Origin: Dillenia suffruticosa
Taxonomy: Eukaryota > Streptophyta > Magnoliopsida > Dilleniales > Dilleniaceae
Direction: 5' to 3'
Length of the DNA stretch: 64,000 bases
Assembly: GCA_033439265.1 (NCBI GenBank)
Contig: JAVTVX010000005.1
Location: forward strand, 3,978,001-4,042,000
The notes beneath the pieces are model-generated. The model was given only the letters and a program-made list of their open reading frames with translations, did not search any database and had not been told where the DNA came from. A program made the position numbers and the translations under genes. Of this stretch, positions 23,054 to 35,639 are shown piece by piece; position 1 is the first letter of the stretch; each line of letters starts with the position of its first letter.

Positions 23054-24834
23054 ATGGCGAAGAATAGAAAGAACAAGAAGAAGACAGCGTCAGCTCCGAT
23101 GGATATCTCCGATCATAACCCCGCCAACCTTCCTCAAGGTATACAACTTCGAATTCTCCCTCTCTCTCTTTTTTTGGGATCATAAATTCAAATGATGTGT
23201 TGTTCCCGATTCTCTGAAAATGGCATACGTACTTCTGGTAGTTTTAGTTCTGATTATGTTTGTGAATATTGACGTGGTTGGAAATTTAATTTGATGTTTG
23301 AAATATGCGGGGTTTTGAAAGAATTAAGGACTTGAATTTGTGGGGTTTTGTTTAATGGGGGAATTGAAGTGGTTGGGAAGGGGCATAGTTGATATATGGT
23401 GTGCATCTGAAAACTCATTTACTTATTGGATCTATTGTCATTGACTTATAGGGATTTTGAATCTGAAATTGAACTAGTAATGCCATGAATTAAATGAAAT
23501 TCTGGGAGTTTACACTTGCCTTTATGTGTATATGTTCTACCTTCCCTTAAGTTGCAAAACCAGTATATTGTACTCACACATGTAGAAATTACCCCGTCTG
23601 ATCTTAGATAAGGTAAAATACAACACTTTTTCTGCATAATGGTATAAAAAGGACTTTGTGGACGAATATTAATTTGTTGGTAAAGTTGTTTTCATCTTTA
23701 TCCGAGAATTCAAGCTCAATTTTCAAAAATAGTCTCTTCTTAATAGAAAAAGAAGGTAATTATGTCTTGTTTGTATATTGCCACTTTGGATCTCACGTAT
23801 TTAGTGGGATGCTTCAAGCACCGGGTTCTCTTTTAAGGACTTTATAGTTGTTTTACGTAGTCAGCTGCAGCTTTTCTTGTTGGTTAGTTTGAGGTCGCAC
23901 TTCCTGTGCAATTGTGTTGCATGTGTCCTGCCCCAATCTTGTAGTCTTATTCAAGCCTTTGGTTCAATTTGTAGCTCTATTTTTTTTCCTCTCTCCCCAT
24001 CCACGAGTTTGAGAAATAGATGTAATACATTTTTTTGTTTTCTTGCCTCATGATATACTTTTCAATCTATGAGTTCACTTTCCAGTGCTTTCTTTTATTT
24101 CTCTATCTTATTTCCATTTTGTTGTGGCAATGCTTGACTCTGCAACACATTTGACCTGCAGCAATGGACACTTCTGTACCGGGAGTTAGTATGCCGGCTT
24201 CTGGTGCACTTAATAGGTCAGTATTGTGACTGTGAAATGGTATCTTTTCATCATACTTTGACTTAAGTAGGCATTGGTTAGTTGAGCCTTTTCTTTTTTT
24301 GGTATAAAGCACGGGTATCCGGTAAGTGTAACGGACCCGACTAAATTTGTTTCGAGTTGAGTTGGGCACTTGAGGGGCAAAGCTTTCTCGGCGCCTGTTT
24401 TCTCTGTACATAAGACTTTAACTCGAGATCTTATTTAAGGAAAACCGGTGCTTAGCCATTGGGCCTACCAGGCATTGGTGGCATTAGTTAATTGCTTGCT
24501 GCTTCATGTATGTTTGCTGTCATGTGTATATGCTTCTGTGTGGAATTTGTTGTTAGTTTAGGTAAGACTATGCTCATATCAAACACGAATACTTGTAGTT
24601 CTCTGTCTGCAAACATCTGGCTAGCTTCTCTTCCTCCTTTAGCCGTTTGTTATTCTCACTGATTTTCTCTTCTATGACAGGAAGAAGGGTGTACCAATGA
24701 AGAGAGCAAAGAATGTTAGGAAGCAAAAAGCTATAGCTAAAGCAATCTCTCTGCAGGAACAGTCAGTCGAAAAAGTTTTGAAGAATGAAAGCAAATCAAT
24801 GAGAGTTCAATCTGCAAAACAGTTGTATGATTAA
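23054..24834 (+). CDS. Small Lys-rich conserved protein (3 exons, 97 aa)
   Basis: Exons are 23054-23138, 24162-24216 and 24681-24834. All junctions are GT-AG and the phases join to 294 nt ending in TAA. The start is the first ATG after the telo-box. The N-terminus is strongly basic (MAKNRKNKKKTASAP). A middle section MDTSVPGVSMPASGALNRKK is followed by a basic helix (MKRAKNVRKQKAIAKAI), and the protein ends QSAKQLYD. There is no signal peptide, membrane segment or enzyme motif. Lys/Arg clusters suggest nuclear or nucleolar location. The telo-box and site II promoter elements fit co-expression with ribosome genes; that role is inference. I believe similar small proteins occur across plants, but I cannot give a family name. 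Confidence 0.8.
24269..24479 (-). mobile_element. tRNA-derived SINE in intron 2 of the small gene
   Basis: A direct repeat AGGCATTGGT (24269-24278 and 24470-24479) brackets about 190 bp. On the minus strand the insert starts GGTAGGCCCAATGGCTAAGC, with TGGCTAAGCACCGG resembling an A box and GATCTCGAGTTAAAGTC a B box. It ends in an A-rich tail (the T-rich run at 24287-24300). This is the layout of a tRNA-type SINE with its target duplication. Confidence 0.65.
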
Positions 24835-25480
24835 TTTGAGCAAATGGTAGACTGAGGCATTCTCTAGTTTTTTGAACGAGGACATACAAGATGGAAACAG
24901 AGTTAGGAGGTTAATGCCTTGGTTGTATGCAGCTTTAATTATGCTTGATTCCCTCCTTTGTTAAGTATTATAATTTTGTACAAAACAAGTGGAAGAAATC
25001 CGAGCATCTTTTTTTTTTTCGGTTGGAGAAATCCGAGAGGGCTTTTGCTGGCATTTGAAGATGTAAGCGTGAGATGGGCCGGGCAGGCCCCTTGCTGGGG
25101 TTTAATATTGTTGATCTACCCGGGACAAACAAAAGGTCGAATGGGTCACCAAGAGATGAAAATAACACGACACTGTGAAAGTGATCGAAAATATTAGATT
25201 TTTAATTAAATTTTGGTTTTAAAATTTTAGAATGGAAAATATTATATTGGAAGAGTTGTTCTCCTAAATAGGATTTTTATAAATATTTAAATTAGATTAA
25301 TCGAAATATAATTCTAAACATCGTTAGTAGAAACTATAAAAAAGCAAGTTCAGTGAATCCATATTACTGCAAGATGAATTCACGGGGCCAAAACTTGAAA
25401 ATTATTATTTTTAGAGACAAAAAGGTGGGTGGTCCTTATTGAGAGCATGTTTGTCCTATTTTTTATTTTTGGTTAAAAGA
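24835..25480. other. Intergenic sequence after the small gene
   Basis: It contains the 3' UTR of the small gene and a SINE copy at 25190-25325. No gene is seen. Confidence 0.6.
25190..25325 (+). mobile_element. SINE copy (dispersed family)
   Basis: Contains ATTATATTGGAAGAGTTGTT, a following GATTTTTATAAATATTTAAA and TTAATCGAAATATAATTCTA. These are in the same order as the body of the copy at 25.86 kb. Confidence 0.5.
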
Positions 25481-25854
25481 TCTTATTTTTTATTTATAAG
25501 TAAAAAAGTGAGAAATAAGAGTTTTAAAATTTAAGTGAATATCAGTTTGTCAATTTTATTTAAAAATTGCTCTTTTCTTAAACAAATTGTGTGATAAAGC
25601 AATTTAAATAAATTTTATTATCATATAAAAAGATATTCTCGCTAAAAGCAATGAAATTGCATTTTGTTCTATGTTGGAATGTGCCCCCGGATGTAAGGTA
25701 CCGCCGCATTTAGTCCCAATTATAGCTTTGATTGTTAGCATGGCTCGCGGATTATTATTTATTGAAATTTAAAAATGTTGATAATTTATATTAAAATTTC
25801 ATTTAGATGGAGATTGTAAATTTTTGCTTGATTAGACTACTTGTTTTAGATCAA

Positions 25855-26020
25855 TGGATAGTTAATTTAGTGGAAAGAGTACCAAATCTTTTAATCAAGA
25901 TTTTAATTTGAATTTTGATAATGAAAAGAATTATATTGGGAGGACACTCTCTTAAAAGGGATCTCGATATAATTCGAATAAAATTAATTAGAATATGATT
26001 TTAAAGGATGATTGAACTAC
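25855..26020 (+). mobile_element. SINE copy, best-preserved of the dispersed family
   Basis: The head TTAGTGGAAAGAGTACCAAA (A-box-like) and GATTTTAATTTGAATTTTGA (B-box-like) are followed by AATTATATTGGGAGGACACT, GGGATCTCGATATAATTCGA and AATTAGAATATGATTTT. Equivalent copies sit at the same place in the duplicated units (about 32010-32165 and 46085-46225), so this insertion predates the segmental duplication. Confidence 0.55.
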
Positions 26021-26879
26021 GAAACAAAAAAAACATTAATACTTGTTTCAGCAATGCTGCCTTGGATTTTGAGCATTTCACCGCTTCGAGACAAAATGGA
26101 TGCGAAGGTAGAGTGCATAGGAGATGAGGAGGCAATTTAATCAATTGTAGTCAATAGATATGAATGTTATTAATACTGTTGAAGAGTTCATTAATGTCTA
26201 CCTTGTCTCCTTCATTAGTTTATTTATTTAAACTTGAGGCAAAATATTAGTAACAAATGCAGAATAAGATATTTTTTTATTACATAAGAATTAAAATCTT
26301 GAACTCTGAATATCAGGATTTGGAGAGAGAGATTGTAACTATTAGGCTGTCTTCTCGAAGACAGAATAAGATATTTGGACAACCTATAGCTTGATGTGTT
26401 CTTGAATTTGACAAATTCAACATATAGTTTGATGTGAAAAAATAAATGCAAAAACTATTATAAGTTATTTTTCCTAATAACGGGAATTTAAAATTTTACA
26501 AATAAAGCGTAATTAATTTTCTATTTTTTGGCATATAGAAGAAGTTTGAATTAGAGATAATACCAATTAAGTTATCGTTCATTTGCATGTAATTAATTTT
26601 CTTTTGGTGAGTTTAGAAGAGATTTTCCACTAAAATGATTGCTAGGTAGAAAATTTATTATAAGTTTGTTATTCGTTATATGAATTTAAAATTTACATAT
26701 AAAGAAAATGTTTCTTTTTTTTTTTCTTTTAGAGTTTAAAAGAGAATTAAAACTGTTAATGTATATCAATCAGGAAAAAAAGATAGAAGTTTTTTGTTCC
26801 ATAGGTTTAAATGAGGCATAGTATGAATCTAAAGTCATTTTCTTTGTCAAGAAAAATTTAATACATTTAATACATTTAA

Positions 26880-27665
26880 AATTTAAAATTTGTATATTTA
26901 GTAAGTAAAAATTCAAAATTAATACATTTAAAAAAAGAAAATCTAAATTAAATTTATTTTTAGAAGGAGAAAAACTATATTTAGATTTTTTAAAGAGAGA
27001 AAATTTAAAGCCAATATATTTAAAGAGATAAAATTTTAATTTTTAGAAGAGAAAATTAACATACTTGGTTTTAGAGAGAGAAAAAATAAATTCCATAATT
27101 TTAGAAGGAGAAAACTTAAAATTAATGTATTTAAATAGAAAAAATATGAATCAAATTAATTTTTTGAGAGAGAAAATTGATATGCTTAGTTTTAAAGAAA
27201 ATAACTTAAAACCAATGGGAATATGAATCAAAATAATTTCTTAGAGAGGGAAAATTCATTTTCTTAATTTAGAGAGATAAGACATGAATTAAATTAATTT
27301 TTTAGAGGTTAAAAAAATGTATTAAATTTTAAAGAGAAATTTTGAATTTATATTTTCTAAAAAAAGAAATTTAAGATATAAATTAAATTAATTTTTTAGA
27401 GGTTGAAAGTAATGTATTAAATTTTAAAGAGAGAAATTGAATTTAGATTTTCTAAAAATAGAAATTTAAAATTAGTGTTCATAGAGACAAAATAGCAAAT
27501 AAAACTTTTTAGGGGAGAATATTAAATATACTTAATTTTAGAAAGAAAAAAAAATAGAATAAAAATTTTTCAAGAAAATACTTAAAAGACAATGTGTTTA
27601 GAGAGAAAATATAAATTAGGTTCATTTTTAGAGAGAAAAAAACTATTTTTTTTTTAGTTTTAGAG
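26880..27665 (+). repeat. Degenerate GAGA array, unit copy 1
   Basis: Dozens of words such as TTTTAGAGAGAGAAAA, TTAAAGAGAGAAAT and TTTAGAGAGAAAATA are spaced roughly every 25-45 bases in AT-rich sequence, with no coding frame. The same array stands at the same relative place in the units at 33.0-33.6 and 47.1-47.9 kb. Confidence 0.75.
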
Positions 27666-27684
27666 AGATAAAAATTAAATTTAG

Positions 27685-27737
<53 letters not shown>
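27685..27737. repeat. (TA)n microsatellite
   Basis: About 26 TA units at the end of the GAGA array of copy 1. The paralogous arrays at 33.6 and 47.8 kb lack it, so it expanded after duplication. Confidence 0.9.
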
Positions 27738-27739
<2 letters not shown>

Positions 27740-28299
27740 TAAAATTTCATATCATTGCATTTAGGGCGACAAATTAGTGTTTATATATTATATTAACGTG
27801 ATAAATCATTTTTTAAAGCATCAACTTAAACCTTTTTTTATTGTGTTCTGTTCTCCAAAACTTCTTCTGTGATCTTAAAGAAATTTTGCTATTAGAGCTG
27901 ATACAAAATGTGATTTGAATAAGATATGAAAACCCTAACCATCATCCTTTTCTTGGTGCGCCTGTAGAATTAAGCAAATACATTGCTTTTTTTTTTCTCA
28001 CCCAACTTCCCCCTTTATAAAGTCGAAACCTAGCATTGTTTTTTCGTTCAATTATTGTGACTTAGGCAAAAATAGTAGAATTCAGTCTTCCCACTCTTGA
28101 TTGTCATCATTTCATTGGCAAGTTTGGCGAGAGCTTAATTTTTAAAGGTTCGGGTCTTTTTTTGTTTTATTTTTTTTCTAAACCATTCCCACTATATTTT
28201 ATTTAATTGTTTTACGTTACGTTATTTTTTAGTGTCATTAGATTATTTTATGTTATAATCTTAAAATTAAAATAATAAAACGAGTTTGATTTTTCAGGA

Positions 28300-28775
28300 T
28301 AATTTATTTATAAGGATGTTACGTCTCCATAAGACTTATAAAGGTGTTCTCACATTTCATGCTGAGCAACACTATGTGATAAATGCATCACAAAGCATGA
28401 CTAGAATATGGAATATTGACCTCCTCAAGTTATGGTTCTTCACTCTTTCTGTCATATGGTAAAATGCCATAACATTTTCTTCAAAATGGTGTGTTTGGCC
28501 ATTGGATGGTAATTGTTTACCTAAGGTAATTTGTTTAATATTTTTCACACGTACATATGATGCTGCAAACTGCTCCATTTATCTAGATTTACTTGACACT
28601 ATATCATATACATCTGATTCATGTATGTTCTTAATCGATTTCTTTGTGACTATTAACAGGAACCACCACAATACCCTATCAAGCTTGAGTTCTTGAACTC
28701 GAGGAATGGGTCAAATCCAACAATTCTTCCCCAGAATTACAGAAAGTAGGGCATGGGGTCTAAGATTTTAGTTTT
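28300..28775 (+). pseudogene. Truncated VAL-like B3 gene (5' leader joined to last exon)
   Basis: The stretch 28300-28360 matches the leader exon seen at 34144-34230 and 48388-48470. After unrelated sequence, 28560-28660 matches the last intron, and 28661 onward (GAACCACCACAATACCCTAT) matches exon 9 of the intact genes. The coding exons between are missing, including all zinc-finger and B3 exons. The last-exon copy keeps KLEFLNSRNGSNPT-like coding but diverges at its end (AGAAAGTAGGGC). It is a relic of internal deletion. Confidence 0.75.
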
Positions 28776-29387
28776 TACCGGATAAGTTTCTGTTAATTGA
28801 TATATCAAGTGGTTTACTAAAATGGGTTGTGCTTGGCTTGGCCTTATTGATATCAAATGTTGATTCCTCATTGTACTTTCATTGGAAATTATTCAAACTT
28901 ATCTCTTACCATATGATTTGTTCTTTTTTTGATGACGTAAAAATGTGATATTATTTGTTTCAGGAATGGGTATACTTTCTTGTTTTCTTATAATTTTTAT
29001 ATATTCAAGATGGTTCTCTTGTTGAAATGAATGCAAAGAAGTTGAGGATGCGCTTTGCTAAATTTCGTTGACTGAATCCTGGTTTTGATGTGGCGCGAGT
29101 TTGTTGTTTGAAAAATTGTAATGTACTACCATCTACTTCCTAATGGCCAGTAAAATCATATCACATCAATTATGGTATCTCGGGCGTTTATTTGGAGAAC
29201 CATTACTTTGCTTTTGTTGTCAAGGGTGTGTATGTATGTTAATGCTAGGAAACCGGCTATTATGAGAAGGCTAGCCATAGAAGGAAGTGAGTTTTGTCAA
29301 GTGGTAGATTTAAATCTTTTGTTATTTGACTGCGATGTAGTTTTAGATAAAAGTGCATCATATGATTGCAATTTGACGTTAAGAGTG

Positions 29388-29418
<31 letters not shown>

Positions 29419-30180
29419 GACATGAAAAACTTGAGTATAAAAACTGTTATACATTATTATTCTATGTGAGTTGAAATTTAAAAATTTAAAAATAAGACAT
29501 TATTTTTATTTCCGTTTAAAAGAGGGTAGAGGTTATTGAGCAAGACGTTTTCAACTAACAATTTTGTTAAATACAAAAATCTTTACAAGTTATTTTTTTA
29601 ACCAATTACAAATTTTCTCATAATGAAAAAAAGAAAAAAGGAAAGCTTTTGTACAATAGGTTAGATGAGGCATAGTAGGAGTTATGTCATTATCCTTGTC
29701 AAGTATTATTATTATTAAACATTATAATTCCTTAGTTATTATTCCTTAGTATCAGTCGTATAAAATAAAGAGATATATGCTCACCTTTCTCTTATTTCGC
29801 ACTAAGTTAGGGAATACTTTGTGTATCAGATATACCTTATGAATCGTGTAAAATTATTGTTAGAAGTTATTATTCCTTAATATATGTCATGTACATATAC
29901 ACTCACCCTCCTATTATTCCGCACTAAGCCGGTATGCACTGGATAAGCCCTATGAATCATATAAAATTATGAGATATAAAGAATTGAAGTGTGATATGAA
30001 TTTAAATTTGGACAGGTACATGATTTTTTTCCCCAATTTTCCCTGAGAATCCGAAGAGCGAGTGAAATTAGAAACAAGGGGGGTGTTGGAGTAAAAGGTA
30101 AATTCCCTCCCATCCTTGACGACCAAGAGTTTAACATGAGTGCCCATTTATGGAATCAGCCTCAGACCATCTCAAAGGGA
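28776..30180. other. 3' flank of unit copy 1
   Basis: It matches the 3' flank of the intact genes (TTGATATATCAAGTGGTTTACTAAA; GGTAGAGGTTATTGAGC at about 29526 against 41410), with a long poly(T) at 29391-29419. No gene is seen. Confidence 0.6.
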
Positions 30181-30951
30181 AAACTTAAACATGAATGAGC
30201 TAGTCAAACCTATGCTATGGACTTGGGGTTTGTTACACGTCAAAACCCTAAAACCTCAAGAACAAGCATAGCTGTAGGGGAAAAGCTTAAATTTTAATTG
30301 AACAAGAAGTCTACATTGCAAGTCTTAACAAGAGCTTAAATACCTAAAACAAACATCTGCAAGAGGAAGAACTGAATCTAGAAGCTAACGAATAATTGAA
30401 AACAGAAAATAAATTAGCTCGGGATTGCAGTTGCCATAGGGCCGCGATGATGAACGTCCATGGGTGCTCTAAAGGAGGGGTGCACCGGCACAGCCGCGCA
30501 AGCTGGGTGCAAGAGCGCCGGTAGCTTGGAGGTCTGATTGTGGCGCAAGTGCGACGGACACTTCACTCAGATAAAAATAATTGGGCACTCATCATTGAGA
30601 AAATATTTGGAATTCATCAATCCAAAATCCTGCCCAACACAGAGGAATTTCAAAAGGATGTATCAAATTACAAAAAGGACACAACAAAATAGATTTGTTT
30701 TGTTATGCAAAGAAAAGATCAGAAATGGGTCGAAACGGGTACACCCATCATGAAACGACCCGTTTCAATCTGATACTTTAATTTGCCATTAGCAGGCGTT
30801 CTCTCAAATTAGTTGTGGACATGGACACAATCAAACCTCTCAATTCACTGAAACCAACAAAATTTGCAGAAAGCAACAAACTTCATACATCAAAGAAAAA
30901 GAAATGGATTGAAACGAAGCAGTTGTCAACCACGAAGCTAAATGAAGTTAC

Positions 30952-31287
30952 TCAAATATCGATTCCCAAGAACTTTGTCATCTTCTCCACTTCCGAGTAC
31001 TGTGGAGCAAGGGAGGACTGAAGAGTTTCAAAATGAGACTGCCGCCAAAATTGTTGAACATCCCAGCAAGTTTGGGAATTTCTAGTCTCTTCATGCGTGA
31101 ATCCCCTAACAACCCTTGCAGATTTCCAGCCCAAAATTCACCACTTGGAGTTCTCATAAAGGCCATAAGAGCTTCCGCTTCTGCTGGGTTTGAGCTCAAT
31201 TGGTCCTCAAATATCTTCTCCGTTTCTTCATATGAAGCTGCGAACTCTTCGTTATGGTGGCGGAATGGTGGCCAATACGGCGGACAT
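30952..31287 (-). pseudogene. Broken copy 1 of an unidentified small gene
   Basis: On the minus strand ATG at 31287 starts MSAVLATIPPP and meets a stop. The same region continues in another frame with EEFAASYEETEKIFEDQL and EALMAFMRTPSGEFWAGN. It then needs a shift, at a 2-nt difference from copy 2 near 31075, to read CWDVQQFWRQSHFETLQSS and SEVEKMTKFLGIDI before TGA at 30952. The related copy at 44509-44853 shares the stop after PPP but lacks the 2-nt shift, so the gene was probably already dead before the segment was duplicated. I do not recognise the family. No introns are evident, so a processed copy is possible. Confidence 0.55.
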
Positions 31288-31654
31288 CACTTTATTTTGT
31301 AAGATAGCGATGAAGTTGAAGCAGATTGAGAGGAAGAAGAGAGGAAACGTACGAATGAAGTTTTTCCGGTTCCGAATGGTGCTGTGATCGTTGCTTGCCT
31401 TTTATTTATTTATTATTATTATTATTTTTGGGTTACAAGAGATTTGGGGAGAGGATTGGCCCACTAATCCGTCTGTTGGGACGTTCTTGTCTTTTAATAT
31501 TTTACAGGAGGCTGGGACCCTACCACCCTTTCAAGATTTTTACAAATATGGCCACAATGGGCCATTAGGGATGAGCTTCATGGGCTTGCCATATTTGGAC
31601 ATTTTTTTTTTCATCATCCGAGAGTTATGAGACCTATTGTGGAGTTTACTTTTT

Positions 31655-31745
31655 CAAAATATATATTTTTTTATTTTTAAAACTCGAACTTGAAATTTTT
31701 TATTAAAAAAATAAAATATTTGATCATTCAATATAAAAAAATTTA
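31655..31745 (-). mobile_element. Partial SINE head (dispersed family)
   Basis: AAAACTCGAACTTGAAATTT and ATAAAATATTTGATCATTCA, on the minus strand, form the tRNA-like head seen in the other copies. Similar heads occur at about 22620-22680, 45430-45490 and 58745-58805. Confidence 0.4.
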
Positions 31746-32556
31746 GTATGATATTAATTTTTGTAATCAAAATTTTTTGAAAACTTTTAACATTATATTG
31801 GGGTACGAGTATTTTCATTTATTTATATTATTTAATACTATATTTTAATTATATTATCTTTTATGAAATTTTAAAGATATAGTTTTTAATTAGCATAAAT
31901 TGGGGATTATTATTTATTGAAATTTAAATATATGTTGATAATTTATATTGTAATTTTATTTTAGATGGAGATTGCAAATTTTTGCTTGATTAGATTACTT
32001 GTTTTAGACCAATAAACGATTGATTCAACGGGAAAGAAGTTAAATTTCTCAATTAAAAATTGGGTTTAAATTTTGATAATGAAAAAAATTACGTTAAAAG
32101 AACTCCCTTAAAAAGGATTTAATAATTATTCGAACTGAATTAATTAGAGTATAATTCTGAATATTATTTAATCTAGTAAAAAGAAAAAGGCTACTTGTTT
32201 TAGCAACGCTGCCTTCGATTTGTAGTAATTCTCCCGCATTTCACCACTTAGAGACAAATGGATGTAAAGGGAGAGTTCATAGGTGATGAGGAGGCAATTT
32301 AATCAATTATGGTCAATAGATATGAAAGTTATCAATACTGTTGAAGAGTTCATTAATGTCTACCTTGTCTCCTTCATTAGTTATTTATTTAAGCTTGAGG
32401 CAAAATGCTAGTAATAAACACAAAACAAGATATTTCGATGACCTATAGCTTGATGGGTTCTTGAATTTGGCAAATTGGAAAATAAATGCAAAAACTGTCG
32501 TAAGTTATTATTCCTAATAATGGGAATTTAAAATTTTACAAATAAAACATAATTAA

Positions 32557-32597
<41 letters not shown>

Positions 32598-32994
32598 TCA
32601 AACTCAAAATGAAAAGGATGGTGCCAGTTGAATTATAGTTCAACAGTGTGTAATTAATTTTCTTTTGGTGAGTTCAAACGACATTGCATATGTTATTGAA
32701 TGAGAGATTTTCTATTAAAATGATTGTTAGGTAGAAAATTTATTACAAATCTATTATTTGTTATATGAATTTAAAATGAAATGTTTTTCTTTTTTTTTTT
32801 TGGAGTTTAAAAGAGAATTAAAGCTGTTAGTGTAAATTAATCAGGAAAAAAGAATAGAATTGTTTTTGTACAATAGGTTAAAACGAGGCGTTGTATGAAT
32901 CTAAATGGGGTAGCTCACCCATTTTAAGGATTATTGTATAGAGTAAAATTTAAATTTGCATTTTTAGTAAGACAAATATTAGAATTAATGCATT

Positions 32995-33620
32995 TGAAAA
33001 GAAAATTTTGAATTAAATTGATTTTTAGAGAGAGAAAAATTAGATTTAGATTTTTAAATAGAGAAAATTTAAGTCAATATGTTTAAAGAGATAATATTTT
33101 AATTTGTTAGAAGAGAAAATTAACGTACAAGGTTTTAGAGAGAGAAAAAATAAATTCCGTATTTTTAGAAAGAGAAAACTTAAAAGTAACATGTTTAAAG
33201 AGACAAAATATAAATCAAATTAATTTTTTGAGAGAAAAAATTGATGTACTTAATTTTAAAGAAAAAACTTGAAACAAATGTGAATATGAATCAAAATAAT
33301 TTCTTAGAGAGAGAAAATTCATTTTCTTAGTTTAGAGAGATATTTTTTAGAGAGTTAAAAGTAATATGTTAAATTTTAGAGAGAGAAAGATCGAATTTAG
33401 GTTTTCCAAGAAGAGAAATTTAAAATTAGTGTCCATAGAGACAAAATAGAAATTAAAACTTTTTTAGAGAGAGAATATTAAATATGCTTAATTTTAGAAA
33501 GAGAAAAATGAAATATAAATTTTTAGAGAGGAATACTTGAAGTCATTGTGTTTAGAGAGAAAATATAAATTAAGTTCATTTTTAAAGAGATAAAATTTCA
33601 TATCAATGCATTTAGAGAGA
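32995..33620 (+). repeat. Degenerate GAGA array upstream of VAL-like gene A
   Basis: Repeated TTTTTAGAGAGAGAAAAATT, TTTTAGAGAGAGAAAGATCG and TTTTTAGAGAGAGAATATTA words, homologous to 26.88-27.66 and 47.1-47.9 kb. It ends about 2 kb before the start codon and about 100 bp before the transcribed-looking leader. Confidence 0.75.
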
Positions 33621-35320
33621 CAAATTAGTGTTTATACATTGTTATTAATGTAATAAAACATTTTTTAAAACATCAACCAAACCTTTTGGTCATTTTCATT
33701 GTTTTCTCCAAAACTTCTTTGCTCTTAAGGAAATTTTCCTATTAGAGTCGATACAAAATATGATTTATAAAAGATATGAAAACCCTAATCGGCATTCTTT
33801 TCTTTGTGCGCCGCAGAATTAAGCAAATACATTGATTTTTTTTCTCACTTAACTTCGCCCTTTATAAAGTTGCAACCTAGCATTTTTTCTTCGTTCAATT
33901 GTTGTGGCTTAGGCAAAAACAGTAGAATTTAGTCTTCTCACTCTTGATTGTTATCGTCTCACCGGCAAGTATGGCGAGAGTTTAATTTCTAAAGGTTCGA
34001 TTTTTTTTGTTTCATCTTTTCTAAACAATTCCTACTCTATTTTATTTCATATTGAATTAGTTTATCAATTGCTTTACATTTAGTTAGATTATATTACGTT
34101 ATAATCTTAAAATTAAAATAATAAAACGAGTTTGATTTTTCAGGTTGATTCATTTTTGGGTATGTTACAAGGTTCATCGTGCATCGTTAAGGCTTATGAA
34201 GGTGTTTTCTCATGCGAACCAGATGTATCGGTAAAAATCTCAATTATTAAAACAAACTAAATCTTGTATTCAAATATCTTATAATGAAAATCTTTTTTTT
34301 TTTTCCTCATTGCTTATATCTCAAAATAATTCATCGATTCAAATATTAAAATTTATCATTTATAGACTAACTAAAGGCAAGTAAACATCCCCTGATCCTT
34401 TTTTTTTTCTTAGAACCTTCACCTTGACGAATTTAAACCCTCTTCATTATCACATAAATATGTAAACTCTATCTATCTCTCTCTCTCTCTCTCGCTAATT
34501 TCTTTTTGCATGTTTGATTAATTTATCAATAGTTTCTTTACTTAATAGATTAATTGATTAAACGTTGGAGAACAAAACAATTTTTGGTCAATCAGTGCTT
34601 AATCTAGTTTTTTATTTGATTTTTGGTTTAATGAATTAAAGTGGAAGCAGACGTTTTTGACTTCAATACTTATAATTTTTAGTTTATCATATATGTATTT
34701 AGGTTAGAAATAATAAATTTCTTGAAATCCGTTTATGATAAGATGATAAGCTTTTTCTAGTATTTGCATTTGTTTACATAATACTTTAAATTCTAAAAGA
34801 GATTACATGATTTTATGTTTATTAATTAATTTGTTAAATCTTTCGAGGATTAAATATGCTACGATATATCAATTAGGGAAAAAAAAGGGGGAAAAAAAGA
34901 GGGTTCAATGTTAGGATGTGTAATGAGGAGGAGGTAATTTAATTAACAGCTAAATCAATCGGTGCTAATGTATTTATTACAACTTTTGAAGAGTTAATTA
35001 ATATTAAACTAGTTTGTTTATCTCGTCTGTTCCATAAAATGCTTTACTTTAGTTGGAGGGGGAAGTAATAGTAATAGATTTATAAAATATTTGGATGTTC
35101 GATGGATTCTAGAAATAAAATTCATAATTCTAAAAATAGAACAATTTTTTTCCACAAAAGTATCAATTCTATTTTTTTATATATAAATTATCGGTATTTG
35201 TTAATTACACTGGATTTGAATAAATCTGTTTCAAATTGAGTTGGACGTCAAAGTATCAAGGTCCCTAGGTTCATATGCTTGGTTGTTCTTGGAATTGCCC
35301 TTACCTAGCACTTTTCCCCC

Positions 35321-35324
<4 letters not shown>

Positions 35325-35352
<28 letters not shown>
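35325..35352. repeat. (GA)n microsatellite
   Basis: GA run about 290 bases upstream of the gene A start codon. At the equivalent place before gene B (about 50060) it is only a short GAGAGAGAAAAAG. Confidence 0.85.
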
Positions 35353-35355
<3 letters not shown>

Positions 35356-35639
35356 TGGTTGGTGAAATATTTGAAAGTTTCAACTTTATACGTTGAATCC
35401 ACTCCCAAATATTGACAATTAAACAATCTGCAGTGACCATATTAAAATCCTCCAGATGTGGTCTAATTAATGATTCACTTAATTTGTTAAAAATATTTAT
35501 TTCTCTTTTTGGTAGCCAAGACACCTCCCTTTATACATTGTTATAAATGTGATAAATCTTTTTTTTAAAGCTTCTGCTTATCCTTTCAATCATTTTCATT
35601 TTTTCTCCAAAACTTCTTCAGGGTCTTCTCTGCACTCCA

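Larger units (their letters stand above)
25490..28370 (+). repeat. Duplicated unit, copy 1: 5' flank and untranslated region of a VAL-like gene
   Basis: The order of landmarks matches the other units: GATATTCTCGCTAAAAGCAA, GGTACCGCCGCATTTAGTCC, the SINE, GATGAGGAGGCAATTTAATC (about 26120), the GAGA array (26.88-27.66 kb), the leader words TTATAAAGTCGAAACCTAGC (28.01 kb) and GGCAAGTTTGGCGAGAG, then a TTTTTCAG acceptor at about 28299. Counterparts begin at about 31890 and 45740. Confidence 0.75.
31890..35525 (+). repeat. Duplicated unit, copy 2: 5' flank of intact VAL-like gene A
   Basis: It repeats the copy 1 landmarks: GGGATTATTATTTATTG, the SINE at 32.01-32.17 kb, GATGAGGAGGCAATTTAATC at about 32287, the GAGA array at 33.0-33.6 kb, the leader at 33.7-34.0 kb and a leader exon ending CCAGATGTATCG|GTAAAA at about 34230. 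Then 34.88-35.05 kb repeats part of the upstream module again (CAATGTTAGGATGTGTAATG, GAGGAGGTAATTTAATTAAC). Confidence 0.7.
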
